Below are positions 45,217-54,655 of a DNA stretch of 64,000 nucleotides, piece after piece. The notes beneath the pieces were generated by a model. The model searched no databases. It saw nothing but the letters and a program-made list of their open reading frames with translations, and was not told the DNA's origin. This DNA comes from Streptomyces cyanogenus (lineage in GTDB: Bacteria; Actinomycetota; Actinomycetes; Streptomycetales; Streptomycetaceae). The first letter of the stretch is position 1. Each line of letters begins with the position of its first letter. The position numbers and the translations under genes were made by a program. The stretch is taken from contig NZ_CP071839.1 of assembly GCF_017526105.1 (NCBI RefSeq), positions 496,001-560,000 of the forward strand. The letters run 5' to 3'.

Positions 45217-47010
45217 ATGACCACCACCGAGTCCCGGCCCACAGAACGCAAACCCGCTCAGCTCGTCGACATGTCCTGGGACCCCATCACCCGGATCATC
45301 GGCAACCTGGGCATCTACACGAAGATCGACTTCGCCAACCGGGAAGTCGTGGAGTGCCACAGCACCTCGTCGCTGTTCCGCGGCTACTCGGTGTTCATGA
45401 AGGGCAAGGACCCGCGGGACGCCGGGTTCATCACCTCGCGGATCTGCGGCATCTGCGGCGACAACCACACCACCTGCTCCAACTACGCCCAGCAGATGGC
45501 CTACGGCGTCAAGCCGCCGAAGCTCGCCGAGCACATCACCAACCTCGGCGAGGCGGCGGAGTACATCTTCGACCACACGATCTTCCAGGACAACCTGGTC
45601 TTCGTGGACTTCTGCGAGGCGATGGTCAAGGCCACCAACCCCGGTGTCCTGGCCCGCGCCGAACGCACCGCCGCACCCCGCGGGGACATCCACGGCTACC
45701 GCACCATCGCCGACATCATGAAGGCCTTCAACCCCTTCGAGGGCGAGGTCTACAAGGAGGCGCTGAAGGTCAGCCGGATCACCCGGGAGATGTTCTGCCT
45801 GATGGAGGGGCGGCACGTGCACCCCTCCACGCTGTACCCGGGCGGGGTCGGCACGATGCCGCAGCCGAACACCTTCACCGACTACCTCAGCCGCCTGATG
45901 CGCGTCATCGACTTCATCAAGAAGGCGGTGGCCATGAACGACGACGTCTTCGACTTCTTCTACGAGGCCCTGCCGGGGTACGAGGAGGTCGGCAAGCGCC
46001 GGATCCTGCTGGGGTGCTGGGGTGCCTTCCAGAACCCGGACGTCGTCGACTACCGCTACGCGACGATGAACGAGTGGGGCCGGGCGATGTACGTCACGCC
46101 GGGCGTCATCGTGGACGGGCAGCTCGTCACCAACAACCTGATCGACATCAACCTCGGCCTGCGCATCATGCTGGGCAGCTCGTTCTACGAGGACTGGGTC
46201 AACGAGGAGCCGTTCGTCACCCACGACCCGCTCGGCAACCCGGTCGACATGCGTCACCCGTGGAACCAGACCACGGTGCCGGTGCCGCAGAAGCGGGACT
46301 TCGAGGGCAACTACAGCTGGGTGATGAGCCCCCGCTGGTACCACCCGGCGACCGGCGAGCACCTCGCCCTGGACACCGGCGGCGGCCCCCTCGCCCGGCT
46401 CTGGTCGACCGCGCTGAGCGGCCTCGTCGACACGCCGTACGTCAAGGCCACCGGCGGTGCCATCCGCATCACCCTGCCCAGGGGCGAGAAACTGCCGGAG
46501 ACGACGCTGGAATGGCGCATCCCGAAGTGGAGCAACACCCTCGAACGGGACCGCGCCCGGCCGTACTTCATCGCCTACGCCGCCGCCATGGCGCTGCAGT
46601 TCCTGGACGAGGCGATGGGGATGCTGCGCAACGGCGACACCAAGGTGTACGAGAACTTCGAGGTGCCGGACGAGTCGATCGGCTGCGGCTTCCACGAGGC
46701 GGTGCGCGGTGTCCTCTCGCACCACCTGGTGATCCGCGACAAGAAGATCGCCAACTACCACCCGTACCCGCCCACCCCGTGGAACGCCAGCCCGCGCGAC
46801 ATCTACGGCACCCCGGGACCGTACGAGGACGCCGTCCAGGGCCAGCCGATCTTCGAGGAGAACGGGCCCGACGACTTCAAGGGCGTCGACATCATGCGCA
46901 CCGTCCGCAGCTTCGACCCCTGTCTGCCGTGCGGCGTCCACATGTACATGGGCAAGGGCAAGACCCTGACCACCGTGCACTCGCCGACGTACGGAGCGAA
47001 CCATGGCTGA
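45217..47010 (+). CDS. hhyL: Group 1h [NiFe]-hydrogenase large subunit
   Basis: A 597-aa catalytic subunit. N-terminal nickel motif R75-I-C77-G-I-C80-G-D-N-H84 and C-terminal motif D567-P-C569-L-P-C572-G-V-H575 supply the four cysteines of the NiFe site. A 22-residue tail follows H575 and should be removed by the protease encoded at 54656-55219. The length and motifs fit high-affinity, oxygen-tolerant actinobacterial hydrogenases. It overlaps the next gene by 8 bp. The start ATG 45217 follows GAGGGGC. Confidence 0.98.
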   Translation: MTTTESRPTERKPAQLVDMSWDPITRIIGNLGIYTKIDFANREVVECHSTSSLFRGYSVFMKGKDPRDAGFITSRICGICGDNHTTCSNYAQQMAYGVKPPKLAEHITNLGEAAEYIFDHTIFQDNLVFVDFCEAMVKATNPGVLARAERTAAPRGDIHGYRTIADIMKAFNPFEGEVYKEALKVSRITREMFCLMEGRHVHPSTLYPGGVGTMPQPNTFTDYLSRLMRVIDFIKKAVAMNDDVFDFFYEALPGYEEVGKRRILLGCWGAFQNPDVVDYRYATMNEWGRAMYVTPGVIVDGQLVTNNLIDINLGLRIMLGSSFYEDWVNEEPFVTHDPLGNPVDMRHPWNQTTVPVPQKRDFEGNYSWVMSPRWYHPATGEHLALDTGGGPLARLWSTALSGLVDTPYVKATGGAIRITLPRGEKLPETTLEWRIPKWSNTLERDRARPYFIAYAAAMALQFLDEAMGMLRNGDTKVYENFEVPDESIGCGFHEAVRGVLSHHLVIRDKKIANYHPYPPTPWNASPRDIYGTPGPYEDAVQGQPIFEENGPDDFKGVDIMRTVRSFDPCLPCGVHMYMGKGKTLTTVHSPTYGANHG

Positions 47011-47566
47011 CACCGCGGTACGGCTGCCGGACCCGGCGGTGGAGGCGCGCCTCGCCCGGCTCGACGAGGTGCTGGCCGGTCTGGAGACCGTGCCCGGCCC
47101 GGCACTGGAGGCGGTGCGGCTGCTGACCGAGGTCTACGGCGAGGCCCTCGCCCGGGTGCTGGACCTCGCGGAGCAGCCGCTGCGGGAGCAGCTGGCCGAC
47201 GACGAGCTGCTCGGGCACCTGCTGGTCCTGCACGACCTCCACCCGGAGCCGCCCGAGCGCCGGGCCGCCCGCGCGGTGGAGAAGCTGCGGCCGGCCGTGC
47301 GCGAGCGCGGCGGCGACCTGGAATGGGCCGGCGTCGAGGGGCGCGTGGCCCGGGTGCGGCTGAGCACCGGCGGCGGCTGCGGTTCGGGCTGCGGTGGCGG
47401 CTCGGGCGACGCCCTGGAGGCCGTGCGGGCCGCCGTCCTGGCGGTGGCGCCGGAGCTGGAGTCGGTCGAGCCGGTCGAGCCGGTCGCCGCGGAGCGCCGG
47501 CCGGCCCCCGCGTTCGTACCGCTGAGCACGATCAAGCGCCGGGCCGTGCCCCAGGAGGCGAGGTGA
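47003..47566 (+). CDS. NifU-like protein of the hydrogenase locus
   Basis: A 187-aa protein. The first 100 residues are helical with acidic and Leu-rich repeats. A C-terminal NifU-like part has GGGCGSGCGGGSGDALEAVR, a Cys-x-x-x-Cys version of the Nfu CxxC (only one pair). It overlaps hhyL by 8 bp and the DUF5947 gene by 4 bp. Neighbourhood and motif suggest delivery of Fe-S clusters to HhyS or holding of an electron-transfer cluster, which is inference. Confidence 0.82.
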   Translation: MADTAVRLPDPAVEARLARLDEVLAGLETVPGPALEAVRLLTEVYGEALARVLDLAEQPLREQLADDELLGHLLVLHDLHPEPPERRAARAVEKLRPAVRERGGDLEWAGVEGRVARVRLSTGGGCGSGCGGGSGDALEAVRAAVLAVAPELESVEPVEPVAAERRPAPAFVPLSTIKRRAVPQEAR

Positions 47567-48159
47567 CCGCGCACGGCGCGCTCGCCCGGGTGATCCGCTC
47601 CGCCGCCGACCGGGCGGTGCGGGACGAGACCGAGGTCTGCGAGCTGTGCGCCGCCCGTGTGGCCGCGGAACACCCTCATCTGTACGACACCGGGGCCGCC
47701 GAGGTGCGGTGCGTGTGCGGACCCTGCTCGGTGCTGTTCGCCGACGGCGGGGCGGGCGAGGGCCGCTACCGGCTGGTGCCCCGGCGCCGGCTGCGGCTGC
47801 CGCCCGTGGACACCGGGGTGCTGGGTGTCCCGGTGGGGCTGGTGTTCTTCGTGCCGCGCTCCGACGGCACGGTCACCGCGCAGGGCCCGAGCCCGGCGGG
47901 GGCCATGCGGTGGGAGGTGGACGCGGCGGCCTGGCAGCGGCTGGCCACCGCGGTCCCGCAGCTCGCCGACATGACTCCCGATGTCGAGGCGCTGCTGGTG
48001 AACACCGTGCGCGGTCTCGACGAACACTGGATCGTGCCGGTCGACGACTGCTACCGGATGATCGCCCTGGTCCGCCGCGAGTGGCGGGGCCTGTCCGGTG
48101 GCGGCCGCCTGTGGCCGGCCGTAGAACAGTTCTTCAGGGAGCTGACCGAGCGGTCGTGA
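47563..48159 (+). CDS. DUF5947 family protein with rubredoxin-like Cys motifs
   Basis: A 198-aa soluble protein. CELCAARV (about residues 26-33) and CVCGPCSVLF (about 51-60) give two CxxC pairs that look like a rubredoxin or zinc ribbon site. The rest contains a hydrophobic beta-strand region (VGLVFFVPRS) and a C-terminal helix. The GTG start overlaps the stop of the NifU-like gene (GTGA). Family members sit next to group 1h hydrogenases. The metal could be iron, for electron transfer, or zinc. Confidence 0.82.
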   Translation: MTAHGALARVIRSAADRAVRDETEVCELCAARVAAEHPHLYDTGAAEVRCVCGPCSVLFADGGAGEGRYRLVPRRRLRLPPVDTGVLGVPVGLVFFVPRSDGTVTAQGPSPAGAMRWEVDAAAWQRLATAVPQLADMTPDVEALLVNTVRGLDEHWIVPVDDCYRMIALVRREWRGLSGGGRLWPAVEQFFRELTERS

Positions 48160-48180
48160 GGGACCGGAAGGAGACCCGAG

Positions 48181-48387
48181 ATGGGCAGCATCCGAGTGGG
48201 CCGCCCCCAGGCGAAGCCCGACACGCCCACCCACGTGCGCGGACTGCACCAGGGGAACAAGGGCCCCTACAAGCAGCAGCAAGGACACCACGAGGACGGC
48301 AGCTCCGACGCGCGCCGCTCCACCGGTATCCACTGGAAGCGGCATGACGCCCTGGTGAAGGACATGCCGAACATCTCGCCGGGATGA
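48181..48387 (+). CDS. Small hydrophilic hydrogenase-locus protein (68 aa)
   Basis: MGSIRVGRPQAKPDTPTHVRG then a Gln/His/Gly-rich stretch (GNKGPYKQQQGHHEDG) and RRSTGIHWKRHDALVKDMP. It has no cysteine and is probably largely unstructured. Good ribosome site GGAAGGAGA. It overlaps the following gene by 4 bp. I recognise such peptides only as hypothetical proteins of this locus type. Confidence 0.75.
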   Translation: MGSIRVGRPQAKPDTPTHVRGLHQGNKGPYKQQQGHHEDGSSDARRSTGIHWKRHDALVKDMPNISPG

Positions 48388-48605
48388 GGGAGCAGAAAGT
48401 GACCGTCATGAACATGGGCATGGGCATGAGGAGACGAAGGACCGTACGGCGGGGACTGACCGGACGTCAGCTGCTCGCGGCCCAGGCCGCGGTGGTGGGC
48501 AGCCTGGCCGCGGCCGTGTTCGTCCGGGAGCTGCCGGGCATCGTGCGCGAGTTGCGGATCTACCGGATGACCGGGGGCCTGCGCGCGGGCCACCGGTATC
48601 CGTGA
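48384..48605 (+). CDS. Small single-helix membrane protein (73 aa)
   Basis: A Met/Arg-rich N-terminus (MNMGMGMRRRRTVRRG), one membrane helix (about 28-46: LLAAQAAVVGSLAAAVFV), then ELPGIVRELRIYRMTG. The end resembles DUF6893-like tiny proteins. The ATG overlaps the upstream stop, and an internal ATG could also be the start. It might anchor the cytoplasmic hydrogenase to the membrane, but this is inference from context. Confidence 0.72.
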   Translation: MREQKVTVMNMGMGMRRRRTVRRGLTGRQLLAAQAAVVGSLAAAVFVRELPGIVRELRIYRMTGGLRAGHRYP

Positions 48606-48612
48606 GGCCGGC

Positions 48613-48969
48613 GTGCACGAGCTGTCGATCGCGACCGCGATCGTGGAGCAGGCGGCGGAGATCGCCCGCGCGGACGGCGCGGACGCCGTGTCGTCGGTGA
48701 CGGTCCGGGTCGGTGAGCTGGCCGGTGTCGTCCCCGACGCGCTGCACTTCGCCTTCGAGGTGGCCCGCGACGGCACGGCCCTCGCGGGCGCCCGCCTGAT
48801 CGTGGAGCAGGTGCCGGCGCGGGCCTGGTGCGGCGGGTGTGCCGAGGAGTTCGCGGTCGGCATGCCGCCGTTCTTCTGGTGCCCGCGCTGCGACCGGCCG
48901 TCGCAGGAGCTGCGCGGTGGGAGGGAGCTGGAGATCACGGGGGTGGCGGCGGTCCCGGCCCCGGCCTGA
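48613..48969 (+). CDS. hypA: Hydrogenase nickel-incorporation protein HypA
   Basis: A 118-aa protein starting with GTG: (M)HELSIATAIVEQA, where H2 and the N-terminal amine bind nickel. The zinc site has C73, C76, C90 and C93 (CGGC, CPRC). HypA passes Ni to the hydrogenase large subunit together with HypB. It is the last gene of the plus-strand block, 8 bp after the preceding gene, and is convergent with hypE (19 bp). Confidence 0.96.
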   Translation: MHELSIATAIVEQAAEIARADGADAVSSVTVRVGELAGVVPDALHFAFEVARDGTALAGARLIVEQVPARAWCGGCAEEFAVGMPPFFWCPRCDRPSQELRGGRELEITGVAAVPAPA

Positions 48970-48988
48970 CGGCGGGGCCGGGGGCGGT

Positions 48989-50071
48989 TCAGCAGATGCG
49001 GGGCAGCTGTTCGCCGAGCGGCAGGTCCAGCACCCGGGTGCCGCCGAGACCGGTGGCGACGACCACCATGCCCGGGTGGTCGGCCACGCACTCGCCGATG
49101 CGGGCCGCGCCGGCGCCCTGCGGGTGGGCGCGCATCGCCGCCAGGACGGCCTCGGCGTGCTCGGGGGGCACGAAGGCGACCAGCCGGCCCTCGTTGGCGA
49201 CGTACAGCGGGTCCAGGCCCAGGAACCCGCAGGCGTTCGCGACCTCGTCCGGCACCGGGATCGCCTGCTCCCGCAGCCGTACGCCGGTGCCGGAGGCGCG
49301 GGCGATCTCGTTCAGGGAGGCGCCGAGGCCGCCCCGGGTGGGGTCGCGCAGTACATGGACGTCCGGGGTGACCGCCAGCATGGCCGCGACCAGGTCCGCG
49401 AGCGGCGCGGTGTCGGAGGTGATCTCGACGCCGAACTCCAGGCCCTCCCGCACGCTCATGACGGCCACGCCGTGCAGGCCGATCGGCCCGCTGACGATGA
49501 CGGCGTCGCCGGGCCGGGCGCGTTGCGGGCGGATGTCGACGCCCTCGGGGACGAGGCCGACGCCGGCGGTGGTGATGTAGACACCGTCGCCGTGCCCGGA
49601 CTCGACCACCTTCGTGTCGCCGGTGGCGATGGTGACGCCGGCCGCCTCGGCCGCCGCGCCGACGGCGCGCGCCACGCGCTCCACGACGGCCAGTTCCACG
49701 CCCTCCTCCAGGATGAAGGCGGCGGACAGGTACGCGGGCCGGGCGCCGCTCATCGCCAGGTCGTTGACGGTGCCGTTGACGGCGAGGTCGCCGACGCTGC
49801 CGCCGGGGAAGAACAGCGGCCGTACGACGTAGGAGTCGGTGGAGAGGGCCAGCCGGGCGCCGCCGAGGCCGAGGACGGCCGAGTCGGTGAGGGCGGCCAG
49901 GGTGGGGTTGCCGTAGGCGGGTGCGAAGACCTGCTGGATCAGCTCCGCCGACAGGGCGCCGCCTCCGCCGTGGCCCATGACCACGACCGGCTGGTCGCGC
50001 AGGGGGGCGGGGCAGGTCCAGTTCGCGGGGTCGACGACCGCCTCGGGGGATTCGGTGGCGAGGTCAGCCAA
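48989..50071 (-). CDS. hypE: Hydrogenase maturation protein HypE
   Basis: A 360-aa protein with the PurM-like fold. [15 protein letters not shown] near the N-terminus and GDTKVVESG bind ATP. The C-terminus LPRIC carries the cysteine that takes up carbamoyl from HypF and is dehydrated to thiocyanate, the source of the cyanide ligands on iron. It overlaps hypD by 8 bp and is the last gene of the minus-strand block. Confidence 0.97.
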   Translation of the reverse strand: MADLATESPEAVVDPANWTCPAPLRDQPVVVMGHGGGGALSAELIQQVFAPAYGNPTLAALTDSAVLGLGGARLALSTDSYVVRPLFFPGGSVGDLAVNGTVNDLAMSGARPAYLSAAFILEEGVELAVVERVARAVGAAAEAAGVTIATGDTKVVESGHGDGVYITTAGVGLVPEGVDIRPQRARPGDAVIVSGPIGLHGVAVMSVREGLEFGVEITSDTAPLADLVAAMLAVTPDVHVLRDPTRGGLGASLNEIARASGTGVRLREQAIPVPDEVANACGFLGLDPLYVANEGRLVAFVPPEHAEAVLAAMRAHPQGAGAARIGECVADHPGMVVVATGLGGTRVLDLPLGEQLPRIC

Positions 50072-51209
50072 CGGGGTTCATCTCCTCCCGCGGGATCCGG
50101 GATCCCTCGGTTGCCGGGGTGTCGGTCATCCTGCGGTACAGGTAGTAGGCCGCGCAGGCGCCCTCGCTGGAGACCATGGTGGCGCCGAGCGGGGTGCGCG
50201 GGGTGCAGGCCGTGCCGAACGCCGCGCAGTCGGTGGGTTTGATCAGTCCCTGCAGGACCTCGCCCGCACGGCACGCGGCGGGTTCCTCGGTGCGGATGCC
50301 GGTGACGTCGAAGCGGTGTTCGGCGTCGTAGGCGCGGAAGGCGTCCGTGAGCCGCCAGCCGCTGTCCGGGATGCGGCCGATGCCCCGCCAGTTGCGGTCG
50401 GTGACCTCGAAGACCTCCTCGATCATGCGGACGGCCGCCGGGTTGCCCTGCTCCCGCACCGCGCGGGGGTAGGCGTTCTCCACCCGGTGCTCCCCGCGTT
50501 CCAGCTGGTGGACGGCGCGGCGGATGCCTTCGAGGATGTCCAGCGGCTCGAAGCCGGTGACGACGACCGGGACGCGGTGCTTCTCGGCGAGGTCCGGGTA
50601 CTCGGCGGTGCCCATCACGCTGCACACGTGCCCGGCGGCGAGGAAGCCCCGCACCCGGCAGGCGGGGGCGGTCATGATGGCCTCGATCGCCGGCGGGACC
50701 CGGACGTGGGACACCAGCAGGCTGAAGTTGGCCAGGCCGAGCCGGCGGGCCTGGTGCACGGCCATGGCGTTGGCGGGGGCGGTGGTCTCGAAGCCGATGG
50801 CGAAGAACACCACCTGCCGGTCGGGGTTCTTGCGGGCCAGGTCCACGGCGTCCAGCGGCGAGTAGACGACCCGGACGTCACCGCCCTCGCCCTTGACCCG
50901 GAACAGGTCCCGGCCGGTGCCGGGCACGCGCAGCATGTCCCCGAAGGAACAGAAGATCACCTCGGGGCGCGCGGCGATCGCCAGGGCCTTGTCGATCACG
51001 TCGAGGGGTGTCACACACACCGGGCAGCCGGGGCCGTGGATCAACTCCACTTCGTCCGGGAGCAGTTGGTCGATGCCGTGGCGGATGATGGAGTGGGTCT
51101 GGCCGCCGCAGACCTCCATCAGGGCCCAGGGCCGGGTGACCGTGGACCGGATCTCGTCCAGCAGCCGGCGCGCCAGTTCCGGGTCGTTGAACTCGTCGAT
51201 GTACTTCAC
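50064..51209 (-). CDS. hypD: Hydrogenase maturation protein HypD
   Basis: A 381-aa scaffold protein. It has [10 protein letters not shown] (C near 34), [11 protein letters not shown] (CxxC thiol pair) and [15 protein letters not shown] motif 3. The C-terminal [4Fe-4S] cysteines lie in [25 protein letters not shown] and [11 protein letters not shown]. HypD with HypC carries the Fe(CN)2CO unit. It overlaps hypC by 4 bp and hypE by 8 bp. Confidence 0.97.
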   Translation of the reverse strand: MKYIDEFNDPELARRLLDEIRSTVTRPWALMEVCGGQTHSIIRHGIDQLLPDEVELIHGPGCPVCVTPLDVIDKALAIAARPEVIFCSFGDMLRVPGTGRDLFRVKGEGGDVRVVYSPLDAVDLARKNPDRQVVFFAIGFETTAPANAMAVHQARRLGLANFSLLVSHVRVPPAIEAIMTAPACRVRGFLAAGHVCSVMGTAEYPDLAEKHRVPVVVTGFEPLDILEGIRRAVHQLERGEHRVENAYPRAVREQGNPAAVRMIEEVFEVTDRNWRGIGRIPDSGWRLTDAFRAYDAEHRFDVTGIRTEEPAACRAGEVLQGLIKPTDCAAFGTACTPRTPLGATMVSSEGACAAYYLYRRMTDTPATEGSRIPREEMNPVG

Positions 51210-51496
51210 CGGGCCTCACTTCCGCTCTCCTGCCGTGCCGCCTGCTCCCAGGCGTCGCCGAACTCCTCCTCCAGCAGTCCGAGCTGCCCGAACAGCTCCA
51301 GGGAGGCCCGGGCCGACTCCTCGTCCAGGCGCTGCAGCGCGAAGCCGACGTGGACGATGACGTACTCCCCCACCCGGACGTCGGGGAGGTACTCCAGGCA
51401 GGCCTGTTTGCGTACGCCGCCGAAGTCGATCAGGCCGGTGAGCGGGTCGGCGCTGTGGTCGATGGACACGACCTTGCCGGGCACTGCCAGACACAT
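51206..51496 (-). CDS. hypC: Hydrogenase assembly chaperone HypC
   Basis: A 96-aa protein starting MCLAVPGKV: Cys2 is the conserved iron-carrier residue. An OB-fold beta barrel is followed by a C-terminal helix ([17 protein letters not shown]). It escorts the iron-cyano-carbonyl unit from HypD to the large-subunit precursor. hypF ends 3 bp upstream, hypD overlaps. Confidence 0.97.
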   Translation of the reverse strand: MCLAVPGKVVSIDHSADPLTGLIDFGGVRKQACLEYLPDVRVGEYVIVHVGFALQRLDEESARASLELFGQLGLLEEEFGDAWEQAARQESGSEAR

Positions 51497-51499
51497 GGG

Positions 51500-53857
51500 T
51501 CACTCCGTCTCGTGGTTGACTGCTGTTCCCGCGACCATCAGCTGGCCGAGCGCCAGACCGCCGTCGTTCGGGGGGACCTCGCCGTGCCGCAGGACCGTGA
51601 ACCCGGCCGTGGCGAGCAGCGCGGCGGACTCCTCCTCCAGCAGGGCGTTGGCGAAGACACCGCCGGTGAGGGCGACGGTGGTGAGGCCGGTTTCCGACCG
51701 GGCGCGGCAGCAGATCTCCGCCACCGCCCGGGCGACGCCCCGGTGGAAGCGGGCGGCCAGGACGGGTACGGGGGTGTTGCGGGCCCGGTCGTCCAGCAGT
51801 GCGCGGAGGGTGGGGGTCGGGTTCATCTCCCACGGCAGTCGCCCGGCGGTGATCGCGAACGGGTAGGCCCCCGTGTCCGCGTCTCCCGCCTCCAGGGCCG
51901 CCGCCTCCAGTTCCAGCGCCGCCTGCGCCTCGTAGCCGGCGCGGTGGCACAGCCCCGCCAGGGACGACACGGCGTCGAAGAGCCGGCCCATGCTGGAGGT
52001 CGGCACACAGGCCAGTCGGCGCGCCAGCTGCCGCTGCAGGACGGTGCGCTCCGGCTCGGAGCAGGCCTCCACGCTCGGCAGGCCCGGTGTCCACGGCAGT
52101 CCCGCCGCCCACAGCCGGGCCAGCGCCAGGCGGCAGGGGTTGGCCACGCCGGCGTCGCCGCCGGGCAGCGGGGCGGGGGTCAGGCGGGCGAGGCGCCGGT
52201 AGCCGGTGTAGTCGGCGAGCAGGATCTCGCCGCCCCACACCGTGCCGTCGTCGCCGTACCCGGTGCCGTCGAAGGCGACGCCGATCACGGGTGTGCTGCC
52301 GTCGAGGCCGTGTTCGGCCATCGCGGCGGCGATGTGGGCATGGTGGTGCTGGACCGGCACCGGCCTGCCCAGCCCGAGCCGGGCGGCCCGGCTGCCGGCC
52401 CGGCGGGTCGAGTGGTAGCCGGGGTGGCGGTCGGCGGCCACCAGCCGGGGGGTGACCCCGGTGAGGCGGGTGAGGTGCCGTTCGGCCCGCTCGGCGGCCT
52501 CCAGCGTGGCGAGGTCGGCCATGTCACCGATGTGCGGCCCGAACCAGGCCTGGTCGGCCTCGCCCAGGCAGAGGGCGTTCTTCAGGTCGCCGCCGACGGC
52601 GAGGGCCGGCCGGACGGGGAGCGGGAGGCGCAGGGGGCGGGGGACGTAGCCGCGGGAGCGGCGCAGGACCTGTTCGGCGCCGTCTGCGCGGACGCGCAGC
52701 AGGGAGTCGTCGCACGGGCACGCGATGGGCCGGTCGTGGGTGAGCCAGGCGTCGGCGATGCCGGCCAGCCGGGTCAGCGCCTCGGTGTCGTCGGTGACGA
52801 TGGGCTCGCCTGACCGGTTGCCGCTGGTCATGACGAGCAGCCGGGGGCCTGGCGGGTCGCCGGGCAGCCCGAGCAGCAGGGTGTGCACGGGCGTGTAGGG
52901 CAGCAGCAGGCCGACGTGCGGGCTGCCCGGGCAGACCTCGCCGGCCAGGCGGGGCCCGTGCCCGGGGGTGCGTCGGCGCAGCAGGACGATGGGGCGGCGG
53001 GCGCTGGTGAGCGCGGCCCGTTCGGCGGCGGAGAGCACCGCCACGCGCTCCGCGGTGTCGAGGTCGGCGCACATCACCGCGAAGGCCTTGCCGCCCCGCT
53101 CCTTGCGGGCACGCAGGGTGGCGACGGCCCGGGCGTCGGTGGCGTCGCAGGCCAGGTGGTAGCCGCCGACGCCCTTCACGGCGACGATCCGCCCGGCGGC
53201 GAGCAGCGAGCGCGCCGTCGTGAGGGCCTCGGCGTCCCGGGCCGGGCGGACCCCGAGGCCCGCGGCCGGGACCAGGGTGAGGCGCGGGCCGCAGTCGGGG
53301 CAGGCGACGGGCTGGGCGTGGAAGCGGCGGTCGGCCGGGTCCCCGTACTCGCGGGCGCAGGCGGGGCACATCGGGAAGCCGGCCATGGTGGTGGCCGGCC
53401 GGTCGTACGGCATCGCGGTGGCGATGGTGAACCGGGGGCCGCAGTGGGTGCAGGTGACGAAGGGGTGGCGGTGCCGTCGGTCGCCGGGGTCGGCGAGTTC
53501 GCGCAGGCAGTCGGCGCAGGTCGCGGTGTCGGGCGGCAGCTGGGTGCGGCCAGGGGACCGTTCGGTGGGGCGGATGGTGAAGGGGCCGGTGGCGCCGGTG
53601 GCGGGGACGTCCTCGCAGCCGACGCCGGTCACGGTGGCCAGTGGGGGCGGCTGCTCGGTCAGCCGGCCGGAGAACCGGTCCACTTCGTCCGGCGGGCCCT
53701 CGACCTCGATGAGCACGCCGTCGGCGGTGTTGCTCACGAACCCGGCCAGCGCGAGGTCGGCGGCCAGGCGGTGCACGTAGGGCCGGAAGCCGACGCCCTG
53801 CACCGTGCCGCGCACGGTGATCCGGCGGCGCACCGAGCCGGTGGCGGGCGCGGTCAC
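51500..53857 (-). CDS. hypF: Carbamoyltransferase HypF
   Basis: A 785-aa protein. An acylphosphatase domain (about 8-95, TVQGVGFRPYVHRL), a zinc domain with four Cys pairs (CADCLREL, CTHCGPRF, CPACAREY, CPDCGPRL), a YrdC-like domain (about 205-390), and a Kae1-like domain (about 420-785, HHHAHIAAAMAEHG and the ATP site FDGTGYGDDGTVWGGE). It activates carbamoyl phosphate and transfers carbamoyl to HypE. The GTG 53857 start overlaps the hypB stop (GTGA). Confidence 0.97.
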   Translation of the reverse strand: MTAPATGSVRRRITVRGTVQGVGFRPYVHRLAADLALAGFVSNTADGVLIEVEGPPDEVDRFSGRLTEQPPPLATVTGVGCEDVPATGATGPFTIRPTERSPGRTQLPPDTATCADCLRELADPGDRRHRHPFVTCTHCGPRFTIATAMPYDRPATTMAGFPMCPACAREYGDPADRRFHAQPVACPDCGPRLTLVPAAGLGVRPARDAEALTTARSLLAAGRIVAVKGVGGYHLACDATDARAVATLRARKERGGKAFAVMCADLDTAERVAVLSAAERAALTSARRPIVLLRRRTPGHGPRLAGEVCPGSPHVGLLLPYTPVHTLLLGLPGDPPGPRLLVMTSGNRSGEPIVTDDTEALTRLAGIADAWLTHDRPIACPCDDSLLRVRADGAEQVLRRSRGYVPRPLRLPLPVRPALAVGGDLKNALCLGEADQAWFGPHIGDMADLATLEAAERAERHLTRLTGVTPRLVAADRHPGYHSTRRAGSRAARLGLGRPVPVQHHHAHIAAAMAEHGLDGSTPVIGVAFDGTGYGDDGTVWGGEILLADYTGYRRLARLTPAPLPGGDAGVANPCRLALARLWAAGLPWTPGLPSVEACSEPERTVLQRQLARRLACVPTSSMGRLFDAVSSLAGLCHRAGYEAQAALELEAAALEAGDADTGAYPFAITAGRLPWEMNPTPTLRALLDDRARNTPVPVLAARFHRGVARAVAEICCRARSETGLTTVALTGGVFANALLEEESAALLATAGFTVLRHGEVPPNDGGLALGQLMVAGTAVNHETE

Positions 53858-54579
53858 GAGACGGGGGTGGACGCCGGGTGGTGGTGGGTGTGCGGGTGCG
53901 GGGCGAGCGGTGGGCGGTGCGGCGGGGCTCCGTCGCGGGCGGCGAGGGCGCGGTCGAGGAGGGTGCCGACGCCGGTGCCGGTACGGGCGCACGACCGTAC
54001 GATCTCCACGCCCGGATTGACCTGGTGCACGTTCTCGTGGAAGAGGCTCTCGTCGAAGCCGGCCGGTCCGGCGAGGTCGGTCTTGGTGATGACGACGAGA
54101 TGGGCCGAGCCGAACGCGGTGGGGTACTTCAGCGGCTTGTCCTCGCCCTCGGTGACCGCCATCAGCACGATCCGCAGGGTTTCGCCGAGGTCGTACGAGG
54201 CCGGGCAGACCAGGTTGCCGACGTTTTCCACGAAGAGCACCGAGGTGTCCTGCGGCAGCCAGTCCGCCAGGCGGGCGCGGACCTGACCCGCCTCCAGGTG
54301 GCACAGTCCGTCGGTGAGCAGCTGCCGGACGGGCGCGCCGGACCGCGCGAGCCGGACGGCGTCGTTCTCGGTGGCCAGGTCGGCGGTGAGCGCGGCCACC
54401 GGCACGCCCCGCTCCCCCGCCCGGGCCAGCACCCGGGCGAGCAGTTCGGTCTTGCCGCTGCCCGGGCTGGACAGCAGGTTGACCAGGGTCACGCCCTGCC
54501 GGGCGAGATCGTCGCGCAGGCTCGCGGCCAGCCCGTCGTTCTTGGCCAGGACGGCCTGTCTGAGGTCGGACCGGCACAT
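53854..54579 (-). CDS. hypB: Nickel GTPase HypB with C-terminal His cluster
   Basis: A 241-aa SIMIBI-class GTPase. Walker A SSPGSGKTELL (about 37-47), the Ni/Zn site CHLEAGQ, ENVGNLVCPAS, and the base motif TKTDL. It delivers nickel with HypA. Many HypB proteins store Ni in an N-terminal His stretch; here the His-rich segment HPHTHHHP is at the C-terminus. The start MCRSD is taken at ATG 54579, with GGAGCAG upstream. Confidence 0.96.
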   Translation of the reverse strand: MCRSDLRQAVLAKNDGLAASLRDDLARQGVTLVNLLSSPGSGKTELLARVLARAGERGVPVAALTADLATENDAVRLARSGAPVRQLLTDGLCHLEAGQVRARLADWLPQDTSVLFVENVGNLVCPASYDLGETLRIVLMAVTEGEDKPLKYPTAFGSAHLVVITKTDLAGPAGFDESLFHENVHQVNPGVEIVRSCARTGTGVGTLLDRALAARDGAPPHRPPLAPHPHTHHHPASTPVS

Positions 54580-54655
54580 GGGCGCTGCTCCTCGGGTGCG
54601 GTGACGGGTGCCCGGGCCGCGTCCTGCGCTGCCCGGGGTCCCACCGATCTTCGGC

